Source: Mesorhabditis belari
Taxonomy: Eukaryota > Nematoda > Chromadorea > Rhabditida > Rhabditidae
Direction of reading: 5' to 3'
Length of the DNA stretch: 64,000 bases
Assembly: GCA_958450365.1 (NCBI GenBank)
Contig: CAUEEP010000917.1
Location: forward strand, 124,001 to 188,000
Shown here: positions 11,480 through 26,400 of the stretch, piece after piece
Layout: the number at the start of each line of letters is the position of its first letter
How positions within the stretch are numbered: position 1 is the stretch's first letter
Position numbers and translations under genes: made by a program
Notes under the pieces: model-generated
Told to the model about the DNA's origin: nothing
Database searches by the model: none
Seen by the model: the letters and a program-made list of their open reading frames with translations, nothing else

Positions 11480-14400
11480 CGTCTATACGGGTATTTTCTC
11501 AGCCGTTTTTTGACCAATAAAGCTAAACCTTCTTTAGAAAACCTTATATTGTAGTTGTGTCATTTAAAATTTAAAATTCAAGACTGAGTGGCAGCACGGG
11601 GAGTCGAACCCGGACCATTTAGGCTATAGACAAGCGCGCTGCCGACTTGGCCATACTGACATAATGATTTCAGTCCGGAAAAATCCACTGTTAAGCGTTT
11701 TCATCGGCTGGTAATGTCTAAAGCGGCTGGCAAAACGGCTGGCAAATATCAATAGTCTGAAAATATCCCAGACTTGTCCAGGAAAGAAGGGAAAGAAGAG
11801 AATTGGTGTCACTCTTGTCAACTCGTCAAATGAGAAGACCACAATTACTCAGCTTTCATTTCTTTTGCCTCTTATGACACAAAACCCTAGACTAGTTTCC
11901 ATTTTTCATCAAGAACTAATTGAAAGAACGAATCATTGAGCTTTAAAACGAGAAACACAACCTTTCTAGCACACTCAATTTGTCTCAAAGAATTCATAAT
12001 TTGAAGACACTAGACGGCGAGTGTTTCGAGTTTAAAGTGCTTCAAATTGTTTCGAGTTTAAAGCGCTTTAAATTGTTTCGAGTTTAAAGCGCTTTAAACT
12101 CGAAACACTCGCCCTCTAGTGCCTTCAAATTATGTATTCTTTGAGACAAATTGAGTGTGCTAGAAAGGTTGTGTTTCTCGTTTTAAAGCTTAATGTAGTA
12201 AGGCAGTAAAAGTAGTAAAAAGTAGTAAAAAGTAGATAAATTGAAAAAAGAAAAGATGAAACTAGATGAAGCTAGATGAAGCTAGTTATTGAAAGCATCA
12301 GGAAAGAGATGCTCATCCCTCATTTTCCCACTTTTAAAACGCAAAATTTGGAAAAGAGTAAGAGAGCCAATTTCGATAATTGAAGAAGAGTGGGGAAAAG
12401 GTCCAAAATTGTCGAGTAAAGTTGAGGAAAGTGATAGTAATTGAGGGGAATGACTGGGGAAAAGAAAAGAAAAGAAAAGAAAGAAAAAGAAAGACATAGA
12501 GCTAACGAAAATTGAATCAGATGCTGGAAACAGTCAACAATTTCCCTTTACAATTGCTCAAACAGATGTAGAGGTGATAGATCTTCGTTTTCATGATCTT
12601 TCATAGATCTTCTTTTTAGATCTTTCCAAGTTTTCCATGAAATTCTATATAAAACTACAAGAAACTACAAGAAATTCTATATAAAACTACAAGAAACTGC
12701 AAGAAATTCTACAAGAAACTACAAGAAACTACAAGAAACTACATGAAATTACAAGAAATTCTATATAAAACTACAAGAAACTACAAGAAACTACATGAAA
12801 CTACAAGCAATTCTACAAGAAACTACAAGAAACTACAAGAAACTGCAAGCAATTCTACAAGAAACTACAAGAAACTACAAGAAATTCTATATAAAACTAC
12901 AAGAAACTACAAGAAATTCTATATAAAACTACCAAAAAATACAAGAAATTCTATATAAAACTACAAGAAACTGCAAGAAATTCTACAAGAAACTACAAGA
13001 AACTACAAGAAACTACAAGCAACTCTACAAGAAACTACAAGAAACTACAAGAAACTACAAGCAATTCTACAAGAAACTACAAGAAACTACCAGAAACTGC
13101 AAGCAATTCTACAAGAAACTACAAGAAATTCTATCTAAAACTACAAGAAACTTTTGGGCACAACGAATCGCAATAACAATCACTTTTTAAGCGATAGCAA
13201 TAGCAATAGTGATTTGAAATGAACAAGCGACGAAAGAGTGGCTAAAGGAATTGATGGTGAGCACAGTGTCAACAATTTCTCGTCAATGGACACTCTTTTA
13301 TGGTCAACAACTTTCCGACAGATGTATGATTAGAGAAGGAGAAGGAGTAATTCCAAAAGAGAACAACTAACACAACACAACAAATTGACTCAACTAAAAT
13401 TGACTAAAAAAAGATCGAAATTGAATTAAAATTGAAATAAAAAGATGGAAATTGAACAAATTGACTTAAAGAGATTGAAATTGAACTGAAATTGAACTGA
13501 AATTGAACTGAAATTGACTTAAAAAGATCGAGATTGAACTAAAATTGAATTACAAAGATGAAAATTGAACAAATTGACTTAAAAAGATAGAAATTGAATT
13601 AAAATTACCTTAAAAAGATCGAGATTGAACTAAAATTGAATTACAAAGACTGAAATTGAACTGAAATTGACTTTAAAAGATTGAAATTGAACTAAAATTG
13701 ACTTAAAAAGATAGAAATTGAATTAAAATTGCCTTAAAAAGATCAAGATTCAACTAAAATTGACTTAAAAAGATTGAAATTAAACAAATTTACTTAAAAA
13801 GATCGAGATTCAACCAAAATAGACTTCAAAAAACACTTTTTATCTAGAGAAAATCATCGGTTCATTGGTGAATTTGTTAGTTTTTTTGCTAAAATTACCC
13901 TATAGGAAGTAGGAAAAGACTTTCTTGAAAGTCTAAACAGAACAATAAGAGCCCATTGAAAATCGTGTGACTAAGACAAGATCCCAAATGGTGACCTTAA
14001 ACGAACGAATAGTAGAATTGAGATTTGAGAGTGGGGGTTTTGGGAGAAATCCCTTTTGTCAACACAATCACAAATCCAAAGAAGGCATAGGGTGTGAAAT
14101 TAGATGCCCCCGTTTCTAGCTGGCGATTCGATTACGAATATTTTAACAATAAGCACTTAGTAAGGCACTTAAGGATTTAGGAAATGAATATATAATTTTA
14201 GATTATATAAAAGTTAGAAAAGCCGGTTTGAGCTGGCAAAAAGGAAAAGATGGCTAGGATTCGAGCTTGCTAGCACTCGCTTATTGGGGGGGAATGCTTT
14301 ACCAATGAGCTACTGGACATTTATTTAACATTTCATGCCTAATTACTGCTTTATGAACATAACTAGTATGCAATTCTAGGCTATAATTATAAAGTAGAAT

Positions 14401-17400
14401 GGGATTTTGAAGTTAGAAGTTAGAAGTTAGAAGTTAGAAGTTAGAAGTTAGAAGTTAGAAGTTAGAAGTTAGAAGTTAAAAGCTTAGAAGTTAGAAGTTA
14501 GAAGTTAAAAGCTTAGAGTTTAAAGTTTAAAGTTTAAAGTTTAAAGTTTAAAGTTTAAAGTTTAAAGTTTAAAGTTTAAACTTATAGAGTTTAAAGTTAG
14601 AAGTTAGAAGCCTAAAGTCAGAAGTTTAAAGTTAGAAGTTTAAAGTTTTGAAGTTTAAAGTTCAAAGTTAGAAACTCTAACTTTGAACTCTAACTTTTTA
14701 AAGTTAATATGCATAAGAATCGCTTATACTTTTGCTTCTAGTTGCAATAGATAAAAAATGTTTAAAATCACATACTACTATAAATATTATGAGCATTTTA
14801 ATAAAGAAAAACAAACCCTTCGGCGTTGTCATCCTTGTCGGTGTCATTAAACGACTCTGTGGAAAGGAGATGCGTGAGGGGGATTGGATTCTGAAAAGTT
14901 TATAGCTTATTGTTTGTAGTTTATAATTTATAGTTTATTGTTTATAAATTAACTCTAACTATACTATTACTAATAAATACTATAAACAAATTGAAAATCT
15001 AAAGATTATAATCAAAAAGCTAAAGAATAATTGGCTATTTTGAAACAAAATTTACATTTAAAAGTCAATAGAATGAAATTCCTTTAGGCGAATCCTTTAG
15101 ACACATTCTAGCCACAAAAACAGTGCACTAGAAAGGATATTTTTACAAGGATTAAGGCTCAAAGTACTCTCAAAGCATTGATAGTAAGCTTAAAACAATA
15201 AAATGTACACTAGAAATTGGGTTTTACAGTTTTAAACTCATTGAAATGATCAAGTGGACGAGGAAGAGTGAGGAGCAAAGGAAGTAGGGAAGTAAGTTGC
15301 AAGAAAGAAAACAAAGTACACAAGAAAAGATAAGGCTTCATATAAGCTTTAGAAAGAAATGAAAAATGTGGATATATGTTTGTTGTGTGGTTTTGAGAAA
15401 AGAAAAGAGAAAAGAAAGGGGCAAAACTTGAAGCCATTCTCCTGATTTCCCAAATTTTCCCCTTGGGATTTCGTCTGAAGCAAAAGTCAATAAAGAATGT
15501 TTTTCCGGCTTTTCCCTTTTCTTTTAAACCCTTTCAAAAGGGTTAAACTATACAAAAATAATGATTTTTGGGGTGAGTTTTGGAAAAGTTATATAGAAAA
15601 GAGCATTTACCTTATGCATTTACTTTATGGTATCGAATTCGAAAACTTATTGAGTCTTTTGGGATGAATTTTCCAATAATTTTGCAGATTTTCTAATCAA
15701 ATTTGCAGATTTTCTAGTAGATCCTAGTAGATTTCCTGGATTTCTAGATTTTCTAGCAATTGTGCAGAAAAGTAACTCTTTTCTGTGAAATCATCGGACT
15801 TCCAGACTCTATTCGTGCCATTCGTGAACAATTGCTTCAAATTCAAAGCTTTCAAAAGCTCAATTTCGTCACGATTCTCAAGTTCATTCATTTGCAAACG
15901 GAAATTCGAGAATTAAATTTTGTTAGGAATTGAAGATATCTTAAAAACCATTGTTATTTGGAACTTTCACTTGCTTCAAGTTTCGAGCTCATTGAGCTCA
16001 TGAACCGAACTCATTTGGAGGATTGGAGACTCGACTGGAGACTATTAGAGACTATTGGAGACTCTATTGGAGACTCTATTGGAGACTCTATTGGAGACTC
16101 GACTGGAGACTCTATTGGAGACTCTATTGGAGACTATTGGAGACTATTGGAGACTCTGGAGACTCTATTAGAGACTCTATTAGAGATTCTATTAGAGACT
16201 CTATTAGAGACTATTGGAGACTCTATTGGAGATTCTATTGGAGACTATTGGAGACTCTATTGGAGACTCTATTGGAGATTCTATTGAAGACCATTGGAGA
16301 CCATTGGAGACTATTGGAGACTCTGGAGACTCTATTAGAGACTCTATTAGAGACTATTGGAGACTCTATTAGAGATTCTATTAGAGACTCTATTAGAGAC
16401 TATTGGAGACTCTATTGGAGATTCTATTGAAGACCATTGTAGACCATTGGAGACTATTGGAGACTCTGGAGACTCTATTAGAGACTCTATTAGAGACTAT
16501 TGGAGACTCTATTAGAGATTCTATTAGAGACTCTATTAGAGACTATTGGAGACTCTATTGGAGATTCTATTGAAGACCATTGTAGACCATTGGAGACTAT
16601 TGGAGACTCTGGAGACTCTATTAGAGACTCTATTAGAGACTCTATTAGAGACTCTATTAGAGACTATTGGAGACTCTATTGGAGGTTCTATTGAAGACTA
16701 TTGGAGACTCTGGAGACTCTATGGAAGACTATTGGAGACTATTAGAGACTCTATTGGAGACTCAATTGGAGTCTCTATTGGAGACTCGATTGAGATCAAA
16801 GTACTATTGAGAGAAGAAAATTGGTGTATTATTTAGATGAACGAATCACTTCGCAAAGCGGAAATATCATGGTTTCATAGATTTCACCAGCTAATTTTTA
16901 CTGTTCACAGAAGGGTGCGTTTACCTGTAAGCACAAAGTACAGCAGAAGTACAGCAGAAGATTAAGTAAAGCTATAGTTTCTTTAATCAAAAATAAGCAA
17001 AAATAAGGGAAAAACAGGGGATAAAGTTTAATGTTTTTTTAAATGCAAAGATCTAAAAGATCTAAAAGATCTAAAAGAATCCTTCTTTTTTTTTCAATTC
17101 TTTGGGTCCTCCATTTTACGATTCATTAATTTGGGTGGATCTTTCGGGGAAAATGAAAAGAGAAAACGGGGGAGAAAGGGTGTTGAAAAATGCATGTGTT
17201 CAGCAGCTAACATATTTTCAATGCTAGATTCGAAAGAAAATAAGGAGAAATTTTCGTTTTCACCAAATAAATCGAGTTTCCCCAGGTGGGGGATGGCTGG
17301 AGGGGATGGCTGGAGGGTAATGGCCGCCATGGCTGACTAGCTAGGGGCCCTGTCTCTTACAACCGGGTGTGGCCGCCAAATTAACGATGAGTTTTTGGAG

Positions 17401-20400
17401 TTTTTTCGGGGCGGGGGAGGGGGAAACAATTTTTCCAATCCTAGCCTTCAATATGCCGAATTTCGTAAAGGGGAAATTCGCTTGGCGAGTAATTGAACGA
17501 TTAGATCGTAAAAATTAGATCGATTAGTGTACTAGAAAGGGTAATGTTTGAGGAATTTGAGGATGAGGATGAGGATGAGGATAAGGATGAGGATGAGGAT
17601 GAGGATAAGGATGAGGATGAGGATGAGGATGAGGATGAGGATGAGGATGAGGATGAGGATGAGGATGAGAGCTTAAGGAGCTTAAAAAGTATGCCGTAAA
17701 GTGTTTGATTCAAAAAAATTTGTGAAAGAAATTGAAGAAATTGAAATTTCAAGGAAAATCTCATTTTAATAACATTCATTTTCGTATTTTTCATTAAAAA
17801 AAGAGATTTGAAATGAAAAAAACCGCAAAAAAAAAGCGTAATATTCAGCTTTTTTTTTGTTTACTTTTTTGAGTAATTAGAAATAGAAAGCCGGGTTTTT
17901 GGGTTAAATTGGGAATTTCCTGGGTTAGTAAAAAGGACTACTTTGTGCACTTCACTTTGTGCACTTCACTTTGTGCACTTCACTTTGTGCACTTCACTTT
18001 GTACACTTCACTTTGTACACTTCACTTTGTACACTTTGTACACTTTGTACACTTTGTACACTTTGTACCCTTTGTACACTTTGTACACTTTGTACTTAAC
18101 TTTCTAAACGCACGCTTTCTAGTGCACTAGATGCTTTATTTTTCTGTGTGCAAAAGTTCTTGAAAAGATGTGGAAAAAATGGGGAATTCAGTGAAAAGGG
18201 ATTTTAGCTTTTGAGACTTTTGAGACTTTTGAGAGAGCTTAAAGTTAAGCTCATCAAAGCCTTAAAGACTTAAAGCCTTAATTGATTGTAAATTTAATGT
18301 ATTTAATAAAGGTTAATGTTAAAATAAATGTAAATTGATTGAGAATTTGACAAAGAAATGTTAATTTAAAGGATTTTAAGATAAAAGAATTGTAAAAGAA
18401 TGCTTAAATGCTTAAAAGGAAAAAAACTTCCTTACTTCCCTACTTCCCTACTTCCCTACTTCCCTACTTTCCTACTTCCCTACTTCCCTACTTTCCTACT
18501 TTCCTACTTTCCTACTTTCCTACTTCCCTACTTCCCTACTCCCTTACTATTTGAACTTACTTTGTATTGGATGCCATTTCTTCTCCTTCTTCCTCTCGCT
18601 TCTCCAGGCTTTCTTCCTTTTCTTCAAGTTTTCTTCTAAAAAAGACTTCAATTTTTATAATTTTATAATAATAATTTAATTTTAAGTCATTTTTACAGAA
18701 AAATCAAAGTTTTCAGTGATTTTTTTTCAATTTTTATATCACAATTTGATTTTTCACATTTTTCCGCTTTAATTCTTAATTTCTTGCTTTTTTCCGCCTT
18801 AATTCTCGCTTTCTCGTTTTCTATGTGTTTTTCTCTGTTTAAATCGTATGTACGCCTCATCCGCCAACCTTCCGTTTCCTATAAAAGCTTCTAAAAGCCT
18901 CTAAAAGCTTCTAAAAGCTTCTAAAAGCTTCCAAAAGCTTCCAAAAGCTTCTAAAAGCTTCTAAAAGCCACTAAAAGCCACTAAAAGCTTCTAAAAGCCA
19001 CTAAAAGCTTCCAAAAGCTTCTAAAAGCTTCTAAAAGCTTGCAAAAGCCTCTAAAAGCCACTAAAAGCTTCTAAAAGCCTCTAAAAGCTTCTAAAAGCTT
19101 CTAAAAGCTTCTAAAAGCCACTAAAAGCTTCCAAAAGCTTCTAAAAGCTTTTAAAAGCTTCCAAAAGCTTCTAAAAGCTTCTAAAAGCTTGCAAAAGCCT
19201 CTAAAAGCCACTAAAAGCTTCTAAAAGCCTCTAAAAGCTTCTAAAAGCTTCTAAAAGCTTCTAAAAGCTTCTAAAAGCCACTAAAAGCTTCCAAAAGCTT
19301 CTAAAAGCTTTTAAAAGCTTCCAAAAGCTTCTAAAAGCTTCTAAAAGCTTGCAAAAGCCTCTAAAAGCTTCTCAAAGCCTCTAAAAGCCACTAAAAGCTT
19401 CTAAAAGCTTCCAAAAGCCTCTAAAAGCTTCCAAAAGCCTCTAAAAGCTTCTAAAAGCCTCTAAAAGCTTCTAAAAGCTTCTAAAAGCCACTAAAAGCTT
19501 CTAAAAGCTTCTCAAAGCCTCTAAAAGCCTCTAAAAGCTCTCACAGTTTTCTTTTTTAATCGAGTTATTAAATTCTGGAACATTTTATCCCCTGCTCGTG
19601 ATCCTCATGCTCGTGATATTCCCACCTTGGCTAGATTTAAAGCCACAATTTCGGCAATTGATTTGACTGCTTTGTGATTCTTTCTTGAGATATCTATTTA
19701 CCTGTTGCGTGTGTTTTGAGAGTGGTATCCCGAGTAATTATTGTGATTTTGTTTTATCACTATTCAACTGAAGAAAGCATATCTATGTAGAGAGATTCTT
19801 TTTCAAAACTTCTTTTGATTTTATTTAAATCCTCAACCATTGATCATCATTTTAACGTTAGATTTGTATTTGTGATAGATTTATGTCCTAAAGCTTCTAA
19901 ATATTACATTACTCTTATGCCACTCTCAATCCCATCAATGGTGAGCAAAATCAACAATCTACATCATTAATAATCATTAATAAAGCTTTCAAAATCTCAC
20001 TTCACTTTTTGTTGATGTTTATATTGAGAAAGGGAGTAGATGAGCTGAAGAATGGCGCTTAGTTGACCAGCTTCCAAATCTGAAAACGAAATTCTTTCAA
20101 GAATTAGAAAAAAAAGGAGATTTTAAAGATTTCAATAGATTAAATAGCTTTAAAACTGTTGTAAATTCTATTTTAAAAACTGTTTTTAAATCTATTTTAA
20201 AAGCTGTTTTAAAATCTCCTTTAAAAACCCTTTAAAACAGTTTTTAAAACAGTTCCATTATCCTACCTTTCCCAATAAAGGTTGAGAAGAATCTAGATTT
20301 TAGGGAGGTTTTAAAAGAGGTTTTAAAAGAGGTTTTAAAACAGTTTTTAAGACAGTTTTGAAACAGTTTTTTAAATAGATTAAATAGCTTTCAAATCTAT

Positions 20401-23400
20401 TTTAAAACCTCTTTTAAAATCTGTTTTAAAACCTCTTTTAAAATCTGTTTTAAAAGCCACTTTAAAACCTGTTTTAAAGCCCCTTTTAAAATCTGTTTTA
20501 AAAGCCGCTTTAAAACCTGTTTTAAAGCCCCTTTTAAAATCTATTTTAAAATCTAGATTCTTCTTAATCTTTATTGGAAAAGTAGGATAATGGAACTGTT
20601 CATTTTCCTAGCGTTCAGCTATTTTTTGTTGGATCAGCTCCAAAATTTCACTTAATGTTTCTAGATGAACCAATTAGAAAGCAAATGATCATGAATTGCG
20701 AACTAAAAAAGGAAAAGACAGGATGTCTGTTCTTTCAACAATTAAAAGCTCAGCCTTAAAGCCCAGCCTTAAAGCAGAGCCTTAAAGCTCAGCCTTAAAG
20801 CACAACCTCAAAGCCCAGCCTTGAAGCATAACCTTAAAGCTCAGCCTCAAAGCACAGCCTTAAAACCCAGCCTTAAAGCACAGCCTTGAAGCATAACCTT
20901 AAAGCATAACCTTAAAGCATAGCTTTAAAGCCCAGCCTTAAAGCTCAGCACTTAAAGCCTTAAAGCACAGCCTTCAGCACAGCCTTAAGGCAAGCACTCG
21001 GTGCTAAATACTTTACCAATAAAAAACAACAACTTATGGATAGAAAAACAGTTATAAAGATCAAATATTGAAATGAGAAAAATGTTTTGAATCTAAAAAA
21101 TTGACAGTTGTTGTTTAGAAAAAGAAGAGAGATGAAAAAATCGAGAAAATTCGACAATCACTCAATCTTTTTTTTTTTTTGAAAAGGAAATGGATAAAAG
21201 GACGTAGAAAAAGCTAGGGGAAAAGAGGGGAAAACCCAAAAAAAAAAACTAGGCTTTTTCCGAAAAAAAACTCTATGGCCGTAGAGTGATGAAAAAATTC
21301 ATTGAAAAAGTGAGCAAAAGCAGTAAAAGTGCTAAAAATCGCCGTTCATCACGCCACCATCTCTTTGATGTTTTTGAGGGAAAGTAAAGTTATGTTTTTA
21401 AGCCGAAATACCTGAGAGACCAGCTTTATAGACTTACCGTGAATACTGTAATAGTACTAAATGTAATAGTAGAGAAAGCGTTTACAGATGAGCACCACAA
21501 AATGACGCCACTATCCCTATTTGTTTTCTGTCCGGTAGCTACAGTAACCCATCTAGTTGCAGCCACCCTAGCCCAGTTACAATAGCTCAGCTAGAGAAGT
21601 CAAGTTACAATTGCCCCGTTGCAATAGGTCAGTTACCGTCAGTTACCCAATTACACTAGCCAAGTTACAGTAGGCCAGCTACACTAGGCAAGCTACACTA
21701 GTCAAGTTACAGTAGCCTAGCTACACCAGCCAAGTTACAGTAGCCTAGCTACACCAGCCAAGTTACACTAGTCAAGCTACAGTAGGCCAGCTACAATAGC
21801 CAAGTTACAGTAGCCTAGCTACACCAGCCAAGTTACAGTAGCCTAGCTACACTAGGCAAGCACACTAGGCAAGCTACAGTAACCCAACTACAACAGCCAA
21901 GTTACAATAGCCCAGCTACACTAGCCAAGTTACAATAGCCTAGCTACACTAGCCAAGTTACAGCCACCAGCGTACGCTACAGTAATCCGACTCCATTCCA
22001 CAACAAGAAGGCTTAGTACTGAGATACAGTAACCCAACTAAAATAGTATGTTACAGTTGTTTAAAAGAGTTGATTCTAAAAAGAGTCGGAGGGTTTAAGT
22101 TTCTGGAAAAGATTCGAAAATTTCTGCAATTTACCCAATCAAAAAAAGCATGTGCTAGCCAATTTTTTTTCCTCCAGAAAATCACAGATGTTGAGCTCAA
22201 AAAAAACAAAGAGAAAGAATTCAGTTTGCTAAAGAATTTTCCAACAAAATCAGCATCATAAAGTGAAAAAGTTTTTCCCTCAAAAGAAAACAAATTATCG
22301 CCTTTTTTTCTTCTTTAGAAAGTTTATGGCTAAAGTTTTCTGTAGTTTAGTAAATACTTTTAGTAAATAAATCTAACAAAATAGAAGGCTAAAGAAGGCT
22401 TTTATTTTCAAAATTCATTTAACAAACAAGAAAATTAATGCTTTTAAGCTTTTTAGTAAATGCTTTTCTTTCTTTTTTATATTTTTATTTAAAGATTGAG
22501 TATTGATTGATTATTGAATGATTATTGAATGATTATTCATTGATTATTCATTGATTTTTCTAATGAAATAAATGTTTAATTGGTTTATTTTGGTCTATTG
22601 ATTGATTTTAAAAACAATTAAATCAAAGTAAAGGAAAGGAAAGACTTTCTAGACAGCTTAACACGTTCGGGACGATTCGGTGGATGAAGGCTGTCTGGCC
22701 CTGGGACGATTCGGTCCACCAGTGGACGAAGGCCGTCTGGCCCTGGGACGATTCGGTCCACCGGTGGACGAAGGCTGTCTGGCCCTGGGACGATTCGGTC
22801 CACCAGTGGACGAAGGCCGTCTGGCCCTGGGACGATTCGGTCCACCGGTGGACGAAGGCTGTCTGGCCCTAGGACGATTCGGTCCACCAGTGGACGAAGG
22901 CTGTCTGGCCCTAGGACGATTCGGTCCACTTGATTTTAAAAACAATTAAATCAAAGTAAAGAAAAGGAAAGGCTTTCTAGACAGCTTAATAGTTAAAGTC
23001 AATAGTTAGAGTTAACAGTTAAAGTTAATAGTTAGAGTCAACAGTTAGAGAATTCTTGAGTAAACTCAGGGCAATGGAACGGTGAATTTTGTGGCTATTT
23101 GTTAAGCAATAATGGGTAAAAAATGGTTGACTTGAACTGTCAAGAAAGATCAAATGAAAGACTCGATCAAATCTAGTGAGAGAACAAGAAGAAAAGGGCC
23201 GTTCAAAAGACAAGAAAAGCTAATAAATTGATGGATTGCAACGATTGCAAAAGTGTAAAAGTCAATGCTTGTAAAGAAGTGTTATTAGGTAAATCAGAAA
23301 CTAAATCTGAATCATGTCTTCTCTATTTATAGATCTATAGATCATCTAGTTATTTTAAAACTGATTTTCTAAAGGATAAAGGAAAAAATAAAGAAAAAAA

Positions 23401-26400
23401 CTGAGTGGCAAAGAATTTGTACCGATCCGGAATCGAACCCTTGACCTAACCCTGACCTCCAAGCTCACCAGCCCGATGCTCTACCACTGAGCTATCTGCG
23501 CCTCCTTTGGGAGAGAAGAAATAGGAAAGACAAGGAAGAAGAAAGCTCAGGATTGTTCCTAGTCTAGCTTGACTAGCAAAGTTTCAAGTTAGCTTGCATA
23601 CGTCGGCATGGCCGACTGGCTAGGAGTCTTGTATCTCAGTCGAGAAGTCGAGGGTTCAATCCCACATTAGGTTCCTGGCCCTTTTTTTCAGAATTTTGGA
23701 TTTTTTTCTTTCCTACATTTAGGATTTGAGCTTCTAGACTGTAACTGTAATAGAAAAAAGTTACTTTCTTTCTTTATAGGCTATGGTTACAGTAATCCAA
23801 TTCTTGACTACTCAATTGAAGACTTTAAATTTGTCAGAAGTCAGGTTTTGATCTAGTTTTTAGATTAATACGCTAGCAGGGTTAGGCAAGAGCCGATTTA
23901 TCAAGTTATTTTACAAATAAAGCAATTGTAGTCTTATAGACATGATGAGATTTTAAGTGAATCGGATTTGACTCACTAAATAAACTTTTATTACTTTACA
24001 AGGTTTTCAAATATCATTCATTGGCTCAAATAATAGCCAAATATTAGCCATTGATCACAAAAAAAATAAATAGAACATTAGTTGCGGTCGAAATGAGAGC
24101 CGAAAATTCTCTTCTCGATCAGCGGGTGGAAGATTTTCTGGTGTTGGCGGAGATTTTTTGAGAAGATATGAGAAGGATTGCCTCAAACAAACCACCGGGA
24201 GTGGGGCTCATGAAAAAAAGGAGAAAGGGAGAAAAGGAAAAGAGGAAAGAAGGAGAAAAGGGAAAAAGGAGACAAGGAAAGAGGAAATGAAGGAAATGAA
24301 GAGGATGAGTCAAGGACAAAGTCTGCTTAGAGATGAGACAATGGACTGTCTTCGAGGAAAGAGACTAATAACAATGGGAAATGAGATAACTGTGGAATAG
24401 ATGAAGGAAGAGATTCGGGAGTACTGTACGGTTTTAGTCATCTAGAAAAGAGTTTCGATTTTCATCGACAGAAAGATCAAAAGCCAGCTTCCGGTCTGAC
24501 TTGGCTTTGGATATGAGTCACCCATTTAACTAACATTTAACTAACTAAGTAAGCAACTAACTAACTCACTAACTAACTAACTAGCTAACTAACTAACAAA
24601 CTAACTAGCTAGCTAACTAAGTAACTAAAAACAAACTAAGCAAGTAAGTAACTAACTAACTAACTAGCTAACTCTCTAACTAACTAACTATCTAAATAAC
24701 TAACAAACTAACTAACTAAATAAATAAACAAACAAACAGACAAACAAACAAACAAACAAACAAACAAACAAACAAACAAACAAACAAACAAACAAACAAA
24801 CAAACAAACAAACAAACAAACAAACAAACAAACAAACAAACAAACAAACAAACAAACAAACAAACAAACAAACAAACAAACAAACAAACAAACAAACAAA
24901 CAAACAAACAAACAAACAAACAAACAAACAAACAAACAAACAAACAAACAAACAAACAAACAAACAAACAAACAAACAAACAAACAAACAAACAAACAAA
25001 CAAACAAACAAACAAACAAACAAACAAACAAACAAACAAACAAACAAACAAACAAACAAAACAAACAAACAAACAAAACAAACAAACAAACAAACAAACA
25101 AACAAACAAACAAACAAACAAACAAACAAACAAACAAACAAACAAACAAACAAACAAACAAACAAACAAACAACAAACAAACAAACAAACAAACAAACAA
25201 ACAAACAAACAAACAAACAAACAAACAAACAAACAAACAAACAAACAAACAAACAAACAAACAAACAAACCTAAATAAACAAACAAACCTAAATAAACAA
25301 ACAAACAAACAAACAAACAAACAAACAAACAAACAAACAAACAAACAAACAAACAAACAAACAAACAAACAAACAAACAAACAAACAAACAAACAAACAA
25401 ACAAACAAACAAACAAACAAACAAACAAACAAACAAACAAACAAACAAACAAACAAACAAACAAACAAACAAACAACAAACAACAAACAAACAAACAAAC
25501 AAACAAACAAACAAACAAACAAACAAACAAACAAACAAACAAACAAACAAACAAACAAACAAACAAACAAACAAACAAACAAACAAACAAACAAACAAAC
25601 AAACAAACAAACAAACAAACAAACAAACAAACAAACAAACAAACAAACAAACAAACAAACAAACAAACAAACAAACAAACAAACAAACAAACAAACAAAC
25701 AAACAAACAAACAAACAAACAAACAAACAAACAAACAAACAAACAAACAAAACAAACAAACAAACAAACAAACAAACAAACAAACAAACAAACAAACAAA
25801 CAAACAAACAAACCTAAATAAACAAACCTAAATAAACAAACCAATACAAACCAAAAAACAAACCAAAAACAACAAACAAACAAACAAACAAACAAACAAA
25901 CAAACAAACAAACCTAAATAAACAAACAAACAAACAAACAAACAAACAAACAAACAAACAAACAAACAAACAAACAAACAAACAAACAAACAAACAAACC
26001 AAAAAACAAACCAAAAAACAAACCAAACAAACAAACAAACAAACAAACAAACAAACAAACAAACAAACAAACAAACAAACAAACAAACAAACAAACAAAC
26101 AAACAAACAAACAAACAAACAAACAAACAAACAAACAAACAAACAAACAAACAAACAAACAAACAAACAAACAAACAAACAAACAAACAAACAAACAAAC
26201 AAACAAACAACAACAAACAAACAAACAAACAAACAAACAAACAAACAAACAAACAAACAAACCTAAACAAACAAACACTAAATAAACAAACCTAAATAAA
26301 CAAACAAACAAACAAACAAACAAACAAACAAACAAACAACAACCAAAAAACACAAACAAACAAACAAACAAACAAACAAACAAACAAACAAACAAACAAA

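Larger units (their letters stand above)
8252..14816 (-). other. unc-53 intron 8 (6.6 kb)
   Basis: Contents listed separately: transposase debris, two foldbacks, three tRNA-like sequences, an SL1-like 18-mer, a (CTGT)n element and three low-complexity arrays. Bases 8260-8880, 10140-10760 and 13830-14240 show nothing recognisable. Confidence 0.75.
14891..18560 (-). other. unc-53 intron 7
   Basis: Holds four minisatellites and a GC-rich tRNA-like patch. A segment at 15780-16010 is related to 54485-54740 (cgtcacgattctcaagttca and neighbours) and precedes a tandem array in both places. Bases 14900-15780 and 16830-17280 show nothing recognised. Confidence 0.7.
18636..20000 (-). other. unc-53 intron 6: LINE fragment with internal minisatellite
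   Basis: Almost wholly taken up by the 10-base array and its LINE flanks; 18650-18850 is AT-rich with no feature, and 19690-19990 shows nothing recognised. Confidence 0.7.

Noticed and set aside
15958..16836. Long frames of WRLYWRL / [10 protein letters not shown] type
   Set aside because: 12-base minisatellite; period is a multiple of three so any stop-free frame stays open.
17280..17460. GC-rich patch as an extra unc-53 exon (frames reading [17 protein letters not shown] or [15 protein letters not shown])
   Set aside because: Acceptors are poor, and including either frame breaks phase or makes a TGA at the junction with exon 8; the patch is better explained as tRNA-like.
22618..22949. Open frames in the 42-bp repeat on both strands ([28 protein letters not shown])
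   Set aside because: Both strands open equally well and no start, splice site or homology supports either.
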